64,000 nt of DNA from NCBI RefSeq assembly GCF_014696435.1, contig NZ_JACJQG010000028.1, positions 37,992 through 101,991 of the forward strand, read 5' to 3'. A program made the position numbers and the translations under genes. This DNA is from Calothrix anomala FACHB-343. GTDB taxonomy: Bacteria > Cyanobacteriota > Cyanobacteriia > Cyanobacteriales > Nostocaceae. Below the pieces are notes generated by a model. That model was not told where the DNA came from. It searched no databases and saw nothing but the letters and a program-made list of their open reading frames with translations. Shown piece after piece: positions 41,584 through 52,600 of the stretch (the stretch's first letter is position 1; the number at the start of each line of letters is the position of its first letter).

Positions 41584-43797
41584 TTAATGCACTAACGCGA
41601 TCGCTCTTTTCGTCAAAGCTTCCGCAGTCAATCCATTAAACGCCATCAATTCACCTGCACTGGCTGTAGTTTCCCCACGCTTCCATGCAAAAGTATCGCG
41701 CTTAGAATTACTCCTTAAAAGCACTGGTTCTAACATCGCCGGCGCACCACCAGTAACAGCAATTAACGCATCACCATCAAATAATTCGGCAAATTTGGCA
41801 TCATCTAAGAAACCACCATCTGCTTCAGAACAAGTATCCCAAGCGGTATCATGAGAACGATACAAACGTCGGGGATTAATTACAGAAACTATCTTCGCAC
41901 CAATACCTTCAGTTTCTAGAAAAGCTGCTGCTTCAAATACTGGCATTAATGTCATATCACCAATAACAGCAAAGACAACTTTTTTATCTCCAGGAACTTC
42001 ATGCAATAGTACTGCACCATCGCGTAAACCTTGATGAGTTTGTTCTAATGTGGTGCGAATTGGTAAGGGTGATTTACTTGCAGTAATGACAATTCCCTTA
42101 TTTTTTGTTTGCAATGCCCAGTCATAACAAACTTGAATACTGTTAGCATCGGGTGGGAATAATGGAAACACATTACCACTGCGCATCATTGATGCAAAAT
42201 AAGCTTCAATTTCTGGACGTTGGTGTGTCCAACCGTTGCGTCCTTGCTCTAATGCACCAGCAGTAAATAATGTAATTGTTGAGGGAGTTTGGCGGCGTAA
42301 TTCTGCCATTGCTTGAGTAACAGTTTGCCAAATTGGTAATCCGTTGATGGCAAAAGATTCGTAAGAACACCACAATGTTCTTGCACCCATTAATGACAAT
42401 CCAGCAGCTAAACCTGCACAAGCATCTTCACTTAATGGTTCGTAAACTTGTCCATTGGGTGCTTGATTATATAAATCGTCGGTTGTGGGGTGAATAATCT
42501 TCAATGCTTGGTTAATATTGGCAATTCCTGATGCTTCGTTTCCATCAGCATTAGTTACTAAGAAATTGGGGTCTTTTTTACCCACAATTCCTACTAATCT
42601 TCCCATCGCTGTTGTCGAAACTTTCGGTTCACCACCTACCGCATATTCTTCTAAAGGTAATTCACCTAAATCTGGTAATGGTAATTCAAATTCTGTGACA
42701 ACTGTTTTCGCAGCTGGGCCACCACCAGCGCGTTCGGCGTTGGTTCTGACTAATTCCCAAGCTTCAGCAGGTAACGCACGTTCTTTTAAGGCGCTGACAA
42801 TATGGGGAGCATCTAACGTATCTTTGGGATAAAGGTTGTGAGATTTTGCGCCTCTGGCGTGAACTCCGGCACCTTTGAGTTGTTTAATGATGAATACGGT
42901 AAGTTTACCACCTAAAGCGGAACGGGCGGCTTTATCGACTCCCAAAAGTACGGCTTTGGTAAAGGCTAGACGCTGTTCTAGGGAAAAAGCGGTACTATCA
43001 ACATAATCGCCAGCTTGGTTTTGGTCGTCAAATTCTTTGGCATCAACTAGAACTACTTCCTCAAAACCGTTACCTTGCCAATATGCTGTCATTTCTGCGT
43101 TGGTTTTCAGGGAAACCATACTGTGATGTTCTTGGCTGTAACCGTTCCATACCAGCACGGGTAAAAAGTTGGTTGTTTGGGGATAAGCGGTGTGGAAGTG
43201 CGCCATTGAACTCATGATATATGGTTCACCTAGTCCACCATCGCCAACAGTGAAGGGGAAAAGCTTGTCTTTATGCAGCAGTGCGGCGGACATAGCGAAG
43301 TGTTGCCCTTGTCCTAAAGGCCCGGCTGGTGCGAGAATACCAGGGATATAACCGGAAAGATGACCTAAGAGTCCATGCTTTTCCCGGAAGCGATCGCGCA
43401 ATTGTTGGACTGTAAAAATGCCCATATTCTCTAAAGAGCGATCGAGGAACATAGCACTATAAAATCCGGGAGCGTGGTGACCGACTTCCGTAATAATATT
43501 CTTGTACCCTAACATGACCAGAGCCGCATAAGCTTCCGCTTGGCTAGCAAATCCACCAGGGTGTCCAGAGGCTTTACTACCTGTGATTTGTAGTGTCAGG
43601 TAACGCAAAGCATCCGCAGCAAGTATAGTTTGATAGACGGCTGCTGCATCTGTAGGATCTGCGATCGCTACTTTGCCCGATTCTATCGCTGGGGTAGCAC
43701 CATAAGTTTCAAAACCCGGTAAGGTTTCCCCAAAATATTGAATACCTTCACAAAAATTCGGAAGCGAAGAAGATGCCTTAGGCGTGGTTGCTGTCAT
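41584..43797 (-). CDS. Phosphoketolase/transketolase-like thiamine-diphosphate enzyme
   Basis: A protein of 737 residues with the two-domain TPP fold. Motifs: SKASGHPGGFASQAEAYAAL, ITEVGHHAPGFYSAMFLDRS, GILAPAGPLGQGQHFAMSAA, FTVGDGGLGEPYI (TPP-binding GDG), and in the second domain YEPLSEDACAGLAAGLSLMG and GRNGWTHQRPEIEAYF. The second-domain motifs are phosphoketolase-like (SE...AGL, HQRP for HQDP), while GPLGQG is transketolase-like. Phosphoketolases split xylulose-5-phosphate or fructose-6-phosphate to acetyl phosphate. Canonical ones have about 790-800 residues, so this is a shorter, divergent relative whose substrate is not proven. ATG at 43797. Single gene. Confidence 0.85.
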   Translation of the reverse strand: MTATTPKASSSLPNFCEGIQYFGETLPGFETYGATPAIESGKVAIADPTDAAAVYQTILAADALRYLTLQITGSKASGHPGGFASQAEAYAALVMLGYKNIITEVGHHAPGFYSAMFLDRSLENMGIFTVQQLRDRFREKHGLLGHLSGYIPGILAPAGPLGQGQHFAMSAALLHKDKLFPFTVGDGGLGEPYIMSSMAHFHTAYPQTTNFLPVLVWNGYSQEHHSMVSLKTNAEMTAYWQGNGFEEVVLVDAKEFDDQNQAGDYVDSTAFSLEQRLAFTKAVLLGVDKAARSALGGKLTVFIIKQLKGAGVHARGAKSHNLYPKDTLDAPHIVSALKERALPAEAWELVRTNAERAGGGPAAKTVVTEFELPLPDLGELPLEEYAVGGEPKVSTTAMGRLVGIVGKKDPNFLVTNADGNEASGIANINQALKIIHPTTDDLYNQAPNGQVYEPLSEDACAGLAAGLSLMGARTLWCSYESFAINGLPIWQTVTQAMAELRRQTPSTITLFTAGALEQGRNGWTHQRPEIEAYFASMMRSGNVFPLFPPDANSIQVCYDWALQTKNKGIVITASKSPLPIRTTLEQTHQGLRDGAVLLHEVPGDKKVVFAVIGDMTLMPVFEAAAFLETEGIGAKIVSVINPRRLYRSHDTAWDTCSEADGGFLDDAKFAELFDGDALIAVTGGAPAMLEPVLLRSNSKRDTFAWKRGETTASAGELMAFNGLTAEALTKRAIALVH

Positions 43798-43975
43798 GCT
43801 GAATACCTTAAAAGGATGAGGAGAAACTGTGGATGCTCGTCCAAATTAACAAAAATTTTACAACTTCAAGCTGTAACAGTTTATTGCAATTTTGCAACCT
43901 CAACATAAGTAGCTTCAATATTCAGCAGGTTGGCGTCAGGAAATATCCTTGGTAAGGGCTGTCATTGGTCATTGG

Positions 43976-43995
43976 AGACGCGATTAATCGCGTCT
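43976..43995. repeat. AGACGCGATTAATCGCGTCT palindrome
   Basis: A perfect 20-nt palindrome seven bases past the stop of the prolyl oligopeptidase gene, identical to that at 341-360. Confidence 0.85.
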
Positions 43996-44001
43996 GTACA
44001 A

Positions 44002-46341
44002 TTAGATCCCCAAAACTCGCACCAAAAACGCCCATTTATCGGTTAGTTCCTCAATTGTCTTTGTTGTCGGTTTCCCTGCACCATGTCCGGCTTTCGTCTC
44101 AATTCTAATGAGTACTGGCGCATCACCAGTCTGAGCCGCTTGCAAAGCTGCTGCAAATTTGAAACTATGAGCAGGGACAACGCGATCGTCACGATCGGCT
44201 GTAGTAATCAAGGTTGCGGGGTAAGCTGTACCGGGTTTAATGTTGTGTAGCGGTGAATAAGCATATAAAGCTTTAAATTCCTCTGGGTTATCGGGCGAAC
44301 CATATTCAGAAGTCCAAGCCCAACCAATGGTAAATTTGTGGAAGCGCAACATATCCATCACGCCGACTGCTGGTAAAGCAGCGCCAAACAAATCAGGGCG
44401 CTGAGTCATACAAGCACCCACCAATAAACCACCGTTACTACCACCTGCGATCGCTAATTTTGCCGATTTAGTATATTTATTAGCAATTAACCATTCAGCT
44501 GCCGCAATAAAATCATCAAAGACATTTTGCTTTTTCAACTTCATTCCTGCTTGATGCCATTCTTCACCATACTCGCCACCACCGCGAATATTTGGCATCG
44601 CATAAACACCACCCATCTCCATCCACACCAAAAGACTCACAGAAAAACTCGGTGTCATTGAAGCATTAAAACCACCATAAGCATAAAGATAGGTGGGGTT
44701 ATTCCCATCCAACTTAATACCTTTTTTGTGAGTAATAAACATGGGCACTTTTGTGCCATCTTTACTTTGGTAAAAGACTTGTTTTGTCTCGTAATCTTCC
44801 GGCTTAAAATCTACCTGTGGTTGGCGAAAAACTTCACTTTTTCCCGTTACCATATCATAGCGATATATAGTACCTGGTGTCGTGAAGCTCGTAAAACTAT
44901 AAAAAGTTTCCGTATCATAGCGCTTACCATCAAAGCCATTGACTGAACCCAGTCCCGGCAATTCTACTTCACGGACAAATTTACCTTTGATATCAAAAAT
45001 TTTAATTTGGCTATGAGCGTCTTTTAAATAATCAGCAACAAACTGATTATTAAGTATGCTCACATCTTCTAAAGTTTCTGTTGCTTGGGGGATAATTTCC
45101 TGCCAATATTCTGGTGCTGGTTTGTTGATATCAATAGCAATTAATCTACCACGCGGTGCTTTTAAATCTGTGCGAAAATAGAATATGTTATCGTCACGAT
45201 CAATAAAACTATAATCAGCTTCAAATTGATTAATTAGTTCGACAACTCCAGCATCAGGATTAGTTAAGTCTTTATAAAAAACTAAGTTTTTAGAATCAGT
45301 TCCCAACCAAACTGAGATAATTAAATATTTGCCATCTTCCGTAACATAACCATTGAAACCCCATTCTTTCTGGTCAGGACGCTGATAAATTAGTATATCT
45401 GCCGATTGTGGTGTCCCTAACCGATGATAATAAAGTTTTTGATAATAATTAACATCTGTCTTGGAAAATTGCTCCTCTTGGGGAGACCCCAAGACCGCAT
45501 TTTCCGCTTCTAATTGGCTTTTTTCATTTGGTTCATCGTAGCGACTGTAGAAAAAGCCTTGATTATCATTTGTCCAGGAAGCACTAGAAAATTTAATCCA
45601 TTTTAATTGGTCTGGTAAATCCTCACCTGTTTCAATATTGCGGACTTTCCACTCTTGCCAATCAGAACCACCAGTAGATAAACCGTAAGCTAAAAATTGA
45701 CTATTATTACTAATAGATAAACCAGAAAGAGCAACTGTACCATCTTCTGATAATTTATTGGGGTCAAGTAAAACTTTAGGTTGGTCATCCAGAGTTTTTA
45801 AAGTGTAGAGAACGCTTTGATTTTGTAGCCCATCATTTTTAAAATAAAAATAGCGTTCCTGGGAGTTATTACCCAAAGATTCCCCTTCTTTAAAAGGGAT
45901 ACTATATCTTTCATAATTCCACAACTTAGTCAGGCGCTGTCTAATTTTTTCCTGAGCCGGAATTTGATTGAGGTAAGCAAAAGTAAGTTGATTTTGCGCC
46001 TCAATCCAAGCTTTTGTTTCTGGCGAATCAGGATTTTCTAACCAACGGTAAGGATCTGCCACTATAGTACCGTGGTAGTTATCGACGCGATCGCTCTTGT
46101 GGCTGGGGGGATAAGTCAGCATAGTTTTTGATGGGACTCTTTGCTGGGCGTAGTGTTGGCGGAACTGGCTGCTATTTAAGCTATCTATATTTTCCGCATT
46201 TGTGAATTTCTCAACTACTACCTGTGAAGGTAATTGTTTGGAAATTGTAGCACTAGCAACACCAGCAGGTAGCACCCAACGGCAGATGATGACTGTTGCC
46301 AAAAATATAGCTAACAGTCGAGTCCATAAAACTTTGACCAT
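44002..46341 (-). CDS. Prolyl oligopeptidase family serine peptidase
   Basis: A protein of about 779 residues in the S9A family, which cuts short peptides after proline. The N-terminal signal peptide is MVKVLWTRLLAIFLATVIIC, so it is exported. The beta-propeller spans about residues 60-490, opening with DPYRWLENPDSPETKAWIEA. The hydrolase domain has the nucleophile motif IAGGSNGGLLVGACMTQRPD, the aspartate in TADRDDRVVPAHSF, and the histidine in KAGHGAGKPTTK. The start ATG at 46341 begins the signal peptide; the frame runs upstream to 46395 only because CCAATGC heptamers there stay open (MPNAPCPMP). Single gene. Confidence 0.94.
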   Translation of the reverse strand: MVKVLWTRLLAIFLATVIICRWVLPAGVASATISKQLPSQVVVEKFTNAENIDSLNSSQFRQHYAQQRVPSKTMLTYPPSHKSDRVDNYHGTIVADPYRWLENPDSPETKAWIEAQNQLTFAYLNQIPAQEKIRQRLTKLWNYERYSIPFKEGESLGNNSQERYFYFKNDGLQNQSVLYTLKTLDDQPKVLLDPNKLSEDGTVALSGLSISNNSQFLAYGLSTGGSDWQEWKVRNIETGEDLPDQLKWIKFSSASWTNDNQGFFYSRYDEPNEKSQLEAENAVLGSPQEEQFSKTDVNYYQKLYYHRLGTPQSADILIYQRPDQKEWGFNGYVTEDGKYLIISVWLGTDSKNLVFYKDLTNPDAGVVELINQFEADYSFIDRDDNIFYFRTDLKAPRGRLIAIDINKPAPEYWQEIIPQATETLEDVSILNNQFVADYLKDAHSQIKIFDIKGKFVREVELPGLGSVNGFDGKRYDTETFYSFTSFTTPGTIYRYDMVTGKSEVFRQPQVDFKPEDYETKQVFYQSKDGTKVPMFITHKKGIKLDGNNPTYLYAYGGFNASMTPSFSVSLLVWMEMGGVYAMPNIRGGGEYGEEWHQAGMKLKKQNVFDDFIAAAEWLIANKYTKSAKLAIAGGSNGGLLVGACMTQRPDLFGAALPAVGVMDMLRFHKFTIGWAWTSEYGSPDNPEEFKALYAYSPLHNIKPGTAYPATLITTADRDDRVVPAHSFKFAAALQAAQTGDAPVLIRIETKAGHGAGKPTTKTIEELTDKWAFLVRVLGI

Positions 46342-46362
46342 GAAATTATTAATTGTGGTTTG

Positions 46363-46401
46363 TGTAATGGGCATGGGGCATGGGGCATTGGGCATTGGGC
46401 A
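46363..46401. repeat. GGGCATT/GGGCATG heptamer tandem repeat
   Basis: Five units upstream of the prolyl oligopeptidase start. They create the false N-terminal extension of that frame. Confidence 0.8.
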
Positions 46402-46624
46402 TTTCTGATTAATCCCCCTTTCCTAGCTCCTAGTGCGTGTTTTCAAAGTCGCCGTCACCCTACAAGGGTGCGGCTACCTCTACCAAGTCCGCCTGCGCGG
46501 ACTACGAAAAATTAAGGTTTTTAGCCCACGCAGGTGGGCTTTGTTTGTCTAGCCTCAGGCTTCAGCCTGAAGGCGTTTGGGGTTTGAAAACACGCCCTAG
46601 CCCCTAGCCCCTAACCCCTAGCTT
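46396..46624. repeat. Hairpin composite and CCCCTAG repeats past hmpE
   Basis: Three hairpins in a row: GCCGTCACCCTACAAGGGTGCGGC (46451-46474), AGTCCGCCTGCGCGGACT (46486-46503) and AGCCCACGCAGGTGGGCT (46523-46540). Next come a CAGGCTTCAGCCTG stem and the tail GTTTGAAAACACGCCCTA with CCCCTAG heptamers up to 46622, touching the end of hmpE. The same three-hairpin order occurs at 63919-64000. Confidence 0.8.
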
Positions 46625-49600
46625 TTACGCACCAGTACCATGAATTAGCTTTTCTCCCTTGAGCATTCGTACTGCGGCTTCTAATAGAGCTTCTTCGAGG
46701 TAAGGTTTGGTAAAGTAACCGCTAGCACCAAGTTGGATTGCCATTTGTCTGTGCTTATCTGCACCCCGTGAAGTCAGCATAGCGATTGGTAATTGGTTGA
46801 GGTGGTTATCTTTCTGAATGCGAGAAAGTAACTCCAGTCCGTCACAGCGTGGCATTTCAATATCACAGAAGACGATATCACAAGGTAATCCAGAGCGGAG
46901 TTTATCCCAAGCTTCTTGTCCATCACGGGCTTGTTCTACTCGGTAACCAGCCTTGTTAAAGGTGAGGGAAAGTAACTCTCTGACTGTAATTGAGTCATCA
47001 ACAATCAGCACAGTTGGATCAATTTTCACCACTTGGACTTCTGGTACAGGTGGGGTAGTCTTCTGTTGCCAAATACTACCACCAGTTTGTTTCAACATCC
47101 GTCCTTGGAAGATATCGATGATTTCCAGTACGTCAGCAATCGGCATAATCCGCCCATCACCTAAGACTGTAGCACCAGCTACACCCAAGGGTTTAGGAGC
47201 AGGCCCTTCAAATTGTTTAATTACAATTTCTTGCTCGCTCAGTACTTGATCGATTTGTAGGGCAATCATATTATTTCCCGATCGCACTACAACTACAGAA
47301 ACCATGTCATCATCACGATTACCGCCGTAAACATTACCACGACTGAGTGTGCGGTTGAAGGCTAAAATCTCCTTGAGGGGGCGGAATGGTAAGATTGTAT
47401 CCCGCCAAGCAATAAATGATTGTCCATCAGCAGTTTCTTGGATGTTTTTAACGGGGATATCTAAGGTATCTTCAACACCGTCCATCGGGAAGGCAATTCT
47501 GGCTCTATCGGAAACGCAGCAGAGCGCTTTACAAATACTCAGGGTGAGTGGTAAGCGAATTGTAAAGGTTGTGCCTTTACCCAAAGTAGAATCGGTGTTA
47601 ACTGCACCGCGAATTTCGCTAATTTCCGAGCGCACCACATCCATACCCACACCGCGCCCAGAAATTTCATCGGCTTTGTCTTTAATACTAAAGCCAGATT
47701 GGAAGAGTAAATCGTAGATTTCTATGCGTGTTATGGCTTTTGCTTCTTCAGGCGTGAGCATACCCAGCCTCAGCGCCTTAGCTTTAATGCGTTCTGTATC
47801 GATACCTGCACCGTCATCACCCACAGAAATGACAGTTTGGTTACCTTGATGGAAGGCGCGAATAGTAATTTCACCTACAGGTTTTTTACCTGCTGCTTGT
47901 CGTACTTCTGGCGTTTCAATCCCGTGAGCGATCGCATTATTCAGCATGTGAGTTAATGGATCTGTCAGGTGATCCAAAATCATCTTGTCAATCAAGGTGT
48001 CTCCACCTTCAATGACTAACTCTACCTGCTTGCCATATTTAATCGCATTATCCCGCACACCACGCCGCAAGCGGTCAATAGCTTGGGAAAATGGCACCAT
48101 TCGCGCTCTAGTTAATCCCTCTTGGAGTTGGGTAGTGACTTGTCGGAATTGTCTTGCTACTCGTTCAGTTTCTTCCGTCACAAAGTCGATGTCACTCGCT
48201 GACTCACGTACCCTGACAATCATTTCAATCATTTCTTGAGACAAAGTATGGAAAGGCGTAAACCGATCCATTTCCAGTTCGCTAAAACCCCTCTCAGAAT
48301 TGGAATCTCCAGCAGATACATCAGTTTCTTTATTTTTCCGGGTAGCTAACAGTGAGGCTTCTAAAAGCGATCGCTCATACAATTCTTGCATCCTCGCCCC
48401 AACATCAGATAGCTGCTGCACCTGAATCAGCAAATTATCTAATGATTGTCGCAAGCGTTCTTGATCCTGCTCTAAAGTATTACGATTTACTACCAATTCC
48501 CCAACTAAATTACTCATATCATCCAGTTGTTTAACTGGAACCTTCATCGTTTCTTCAAATCTAGCTGGACGACGAGTAGATGGGCGTGGTGTTTTGTTCG
48601 CATTTGGTTTGATAGATGGTGAGTGCGATATTGTTTGATCGGCTTCCGCTAACAACTTCTCTAAATCACCAAATTCATCTTCTATTTCTGGTACGCTGAC
48701 AGTGTTACTAGAATTAGCTGGTGTAACTGGTTGCTGTTTGTGTGGATAAACAGGCGCAGGTATCAGCAAATTATTATCATCTTTTGGTGTATCTAATAAT
48801 GCTTCCAGCGCTGCAAAATCTTCATCAGGTATGGGGGATGTAAATTCCTCTTTTAATAATGTTTCTAAGTCGGCAAATTCATCTACCGCCCCAACTTCTG
48901 ATGCCACTTCTAAATTATTATTAGCAACAACAAGATTATCTTGTTCAGCTATTTTTTCCGCTTCAGGTTGTTCCTCTAAATTTAATTCAACCGAATTTTC
49001 TGGAGTCGCTGTATTTTCTTGTAATAAATCTTCTAGTCCAGCGAATTCTTGCAGGGTATTTTCGGTTTCTGAGAATTCATCAATTAAACTTAGTTCTGTA
49101 TCATCAGCAACCGTCTTCAAACTTTCCTCTAACTCTAAGTTAGCTGGAAACTGTTGTAAATCAGAAATTTCGGCAGAATTTACATTTAGATTATGTTCTG
49201 ATAATTCAGCCTCTAAATTTAATCCTGAAGTTTCGTCAACAGTTAATTCTGGAGTATCAAACGCATCTAATCCGCCAAAATCTATTGCGCTATCAACTGC
49301 TGATTCCTGATTATCTAAATTTAATGCTGGAGTTTCAGAAACAGTTAATTCTGGAGTATCAAACGCATCTAATCCGCCAAAATCTAGTGCGCCATCAGCA
49401 ACTGATTCCTGATTATCTAAATTTAAAGCTGGAGTTTCAGCAATAGTGAATTCTGGGTTATCAAATGCATCTAATCCACCAAAATCTAGTTCGCCATCAG
49501 TGACTGATTCCTGGTTATCTAAATTTAATACTGGAGGTTCGCCAACAGTTAATTCTGGGGTATCGAATGCATCTAATCCACCAAAATCTAGTGCGCCATC

Positions 49601-52600
49601 AGCAACTGATTCCTGATTATCTAAATTTAATACTGGAGGTTCGCCAACAGTTAATTCTGGTGTATCAAATGCATCTAATCCACCAAAATCTAGTGAGGTA
49701 TCAACAACTGATTCTTGATTATCTAAATTCAATACTGGAGGTTCGCCAACAGTTAATTCTGGGTTATCAAATGCATCTAATCCACCAAAATCCAGTGCGC
49801 TATCAACTGCTGATTCCTGATTATCTAAATTCAATACTGGAGGTTCGCCAACAGTTAATTCTGGTGTATCAAATGCATCTAATCCACCAAAATCTAGTGA
49901 GGTATCAACAACTGATTCTTGATTATCTAAATTCAATACTGGAGGTTCATCAACAGTTAATTCTGGGTTATCAAATGCATCTAATCCGCCAAAATCCAGT
50001 GCGCTATCAACTGCTGATTCCTGATTATCTAAATTTAATACTGGAGTTTCAGCAACAGTTAATTCTGGGGTATCAAATGCATCTAATCCACCAAAATCTA
50101 GTTCGCTATCAGTGACTGATTCCTGGTTATTTAAATTTAATACTGGAGGTTCACCAACAGTTAATTCTGGGGTATCAAATGCATCTAATCCACCAAAATC
50201 TAGTTCGCTATCAGTGACTGATTCCTGGTTATTTAAATTTAATACTGGAGTTTCAGCAACAGTTAATTCTGGCGTATCGAATGCATCTAATCCGCCAAAA
50301 TCCAGTGCGCTATCAACAACTGATTCTTGATTATCTAAATTTAATACTGGAGGTTCACCAACAGTTAATTCTGGGGTATCAAATGCATCTAATCCACCAA
50401 AATCTAGTGCGGTATCAACAACTGATTCTTGATTATCTAAATTCAATACTGGAGGTTCACCAACAGTTAATTCTGGGTTATCAAATGCATCTAATCCACC
50501 AAAATCCAGTGCGCCATCAACGACTGATTCCTGGTTATCTAAATTCAATCCTGGAGTGTCATCAAATGCATCTAATCCACCGAAATCCAGTTCGCTATCA
50601 GCGACTGATTCCCGATTATCTAAATTCAATACTGGATTTTCAGCAGTTGTTGCTGGAGTATCAAATACATCTAATCCGCCAAAATCCAGTGCGCTATCAA
50701 CTGCTGATTCCTGATTATTTAAATTCAATACTGGAGTTTCAGCAGTTGTTGCTGGAGTATCAAATACATCTAATCCGCCAAAATCCAGTGCGTTATCAAC
50801 TGCTGATTCCTGATTATTTAAATTCAATACTGGAGTTTCAGCAATAGTTAATTCTGGGTTATCAAATGCATCTAATCCACCAAAATCCAGTGTGCTATCA
50901 ACTGCTGATTCCTGATTATCCAAATTTAATACTGGAGGTTCGCCAACCGTTAATTCTGGGGTATCGAATGCATCTAATCCACCAAAATCTAGTTCGCTAT
51001 CAGCGACTGATTCCTGATTATCTAAATTTAAAGCTGGAGTTTCAGCAATAGTTAATTCTGGGTTATCAAATGCATCTAATCCACCAAAATCCAATGCGCT
51101 ATCAACTGCTGATTCCTGATTATCCAAATTTAATACTGGCGTTTCCGCAACAGCTAATTCTGGAGTATCAAATGCATCTAATCCACCAAAATCTAGTTCG
51201 CTATCAGTGACTGATTCCTGGTTATCTAAATTTAATGCTGGAGTTTCAGAAACAGTTAATTCTGGGTTATCAAATGCATCTAATCCACCAAAATCTAGTT
51301 CGCTATCAGTGACTGATTCCTGGTTATCTAAATTTAATGCTGGAGGTTCCCCAACAGTTAATTGTGGAGTATCAAATACATCTAATCCACCAAAATCTAG
51401 TGTGCTATCAGCAAGTGATTCCTGATTATCTAAATTTAATGCTGGAGTTTCAGAAACAGTTAATTCTGGAGTATCAAATGCATCTAATCCGCCAAAATCC
51501 AATTCGCCATCAACAACTGATTCCTGATTATCTAAATTTAATGCTGGAGGTTCCCCAACAGTTAATTGTGGAGTATCAAATACATCTAATCCACCAAAAT
51601 CTAGTGTGCTATCAGCAAGTGATTCCTGATTATTTAAATTCAATCCTGGAGTTTCAGCAGTTGTTGCTGGAGTAGCAAACGCATCTAATTCACCAAAATC
51701 CAGTGCGCTATCAACGACTGATTCTTGATTATCTAAATTTAATACTGGAGGTTCCCCAACAGTTAATTCTGGGGTATCGAATCCATCTAATCCAGCAAAA
51801 TCCAGTGCGCTATCAACCGTTGATTCCTTCGTATTATCAACAACAGTTGTTTCTGGTGTATCAATATTGAACAAATCATCGTCCAGATTGTTAACAGAAC
51901 TGGAAGCATTAGCCAATAAATTTTCTGTAGGCTGATTAGTAAATTCAGGAGTAAAGTCTAAAGGTTCTGGAGGTAGGGAGGTTGAGGAAAGTGTTGTGCT
52001 TTGGCGTAGCCCGTCGGAGACATCGCTTGTTTCTGCCAATAAGCTGCTAATATCTATTGCAGGTTCTTCTTGCCCATTCACAACAGGGATATTTGTTGTT
52101 TCAGTTGATGTCAACTTGGCAAATAAATCCATCCCTGCATCGGCTGACAATATCAAATCTATCTGCTCATCTGTTTGCAAAATAGTTTGATCGAAGTCTT
52201 CCAAATCAAAAGTTGTTGGTGGTGGCGATAATAGTGACTCACTATCGCTAAAAAAGTCATTAGCCGCAGTAAATAAACTTTCTTCTAACGCTTGAGCAAC
52301 ATCTTGCTCAATTGCTGCATCTAATTCTAGTTGTTGTTCTGTTTGTGCATCTTCATCCCAGAAATTTGGTAAATTTTCTGTTGCAGATGGAACTTCTCTG
52401 GTAATTTTTGGCGAGTTATTAGATAAATCTGGAATTTCTGATTTATTGGCAGAATTTTGGGTATTTTCGAGAATTTCAGTAAATAAATTATCTACAGCCA
52501 AAAGTTCTGGCTGTGGTGAATCTAGTTTAGATTCTCTAACAGGAGTAATTTCTTCTAAAGAATTATCCTGTAAATTATCTGAAAATACATTATTTAAATC

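Noticed and set aside
49567-50847. Long open frames on the plus strand opposite hmpE (units like MHLIHQNLVRYQQLILDYLN)
   Set aside because: They are antisense shadows of the 102-bp repeat; because the period is a multiple of three, any frame without a stop in one unit stays open through all units.
49216-51845. The hmpE repeat array considered as an assembly artefact or frameshifted region
   Set aside because: The frame stays open across all 26 units, the units differ in sensible codon changes, and conserved domains lie on both sides in the same frame. Long reads are still the way to confirm the number.
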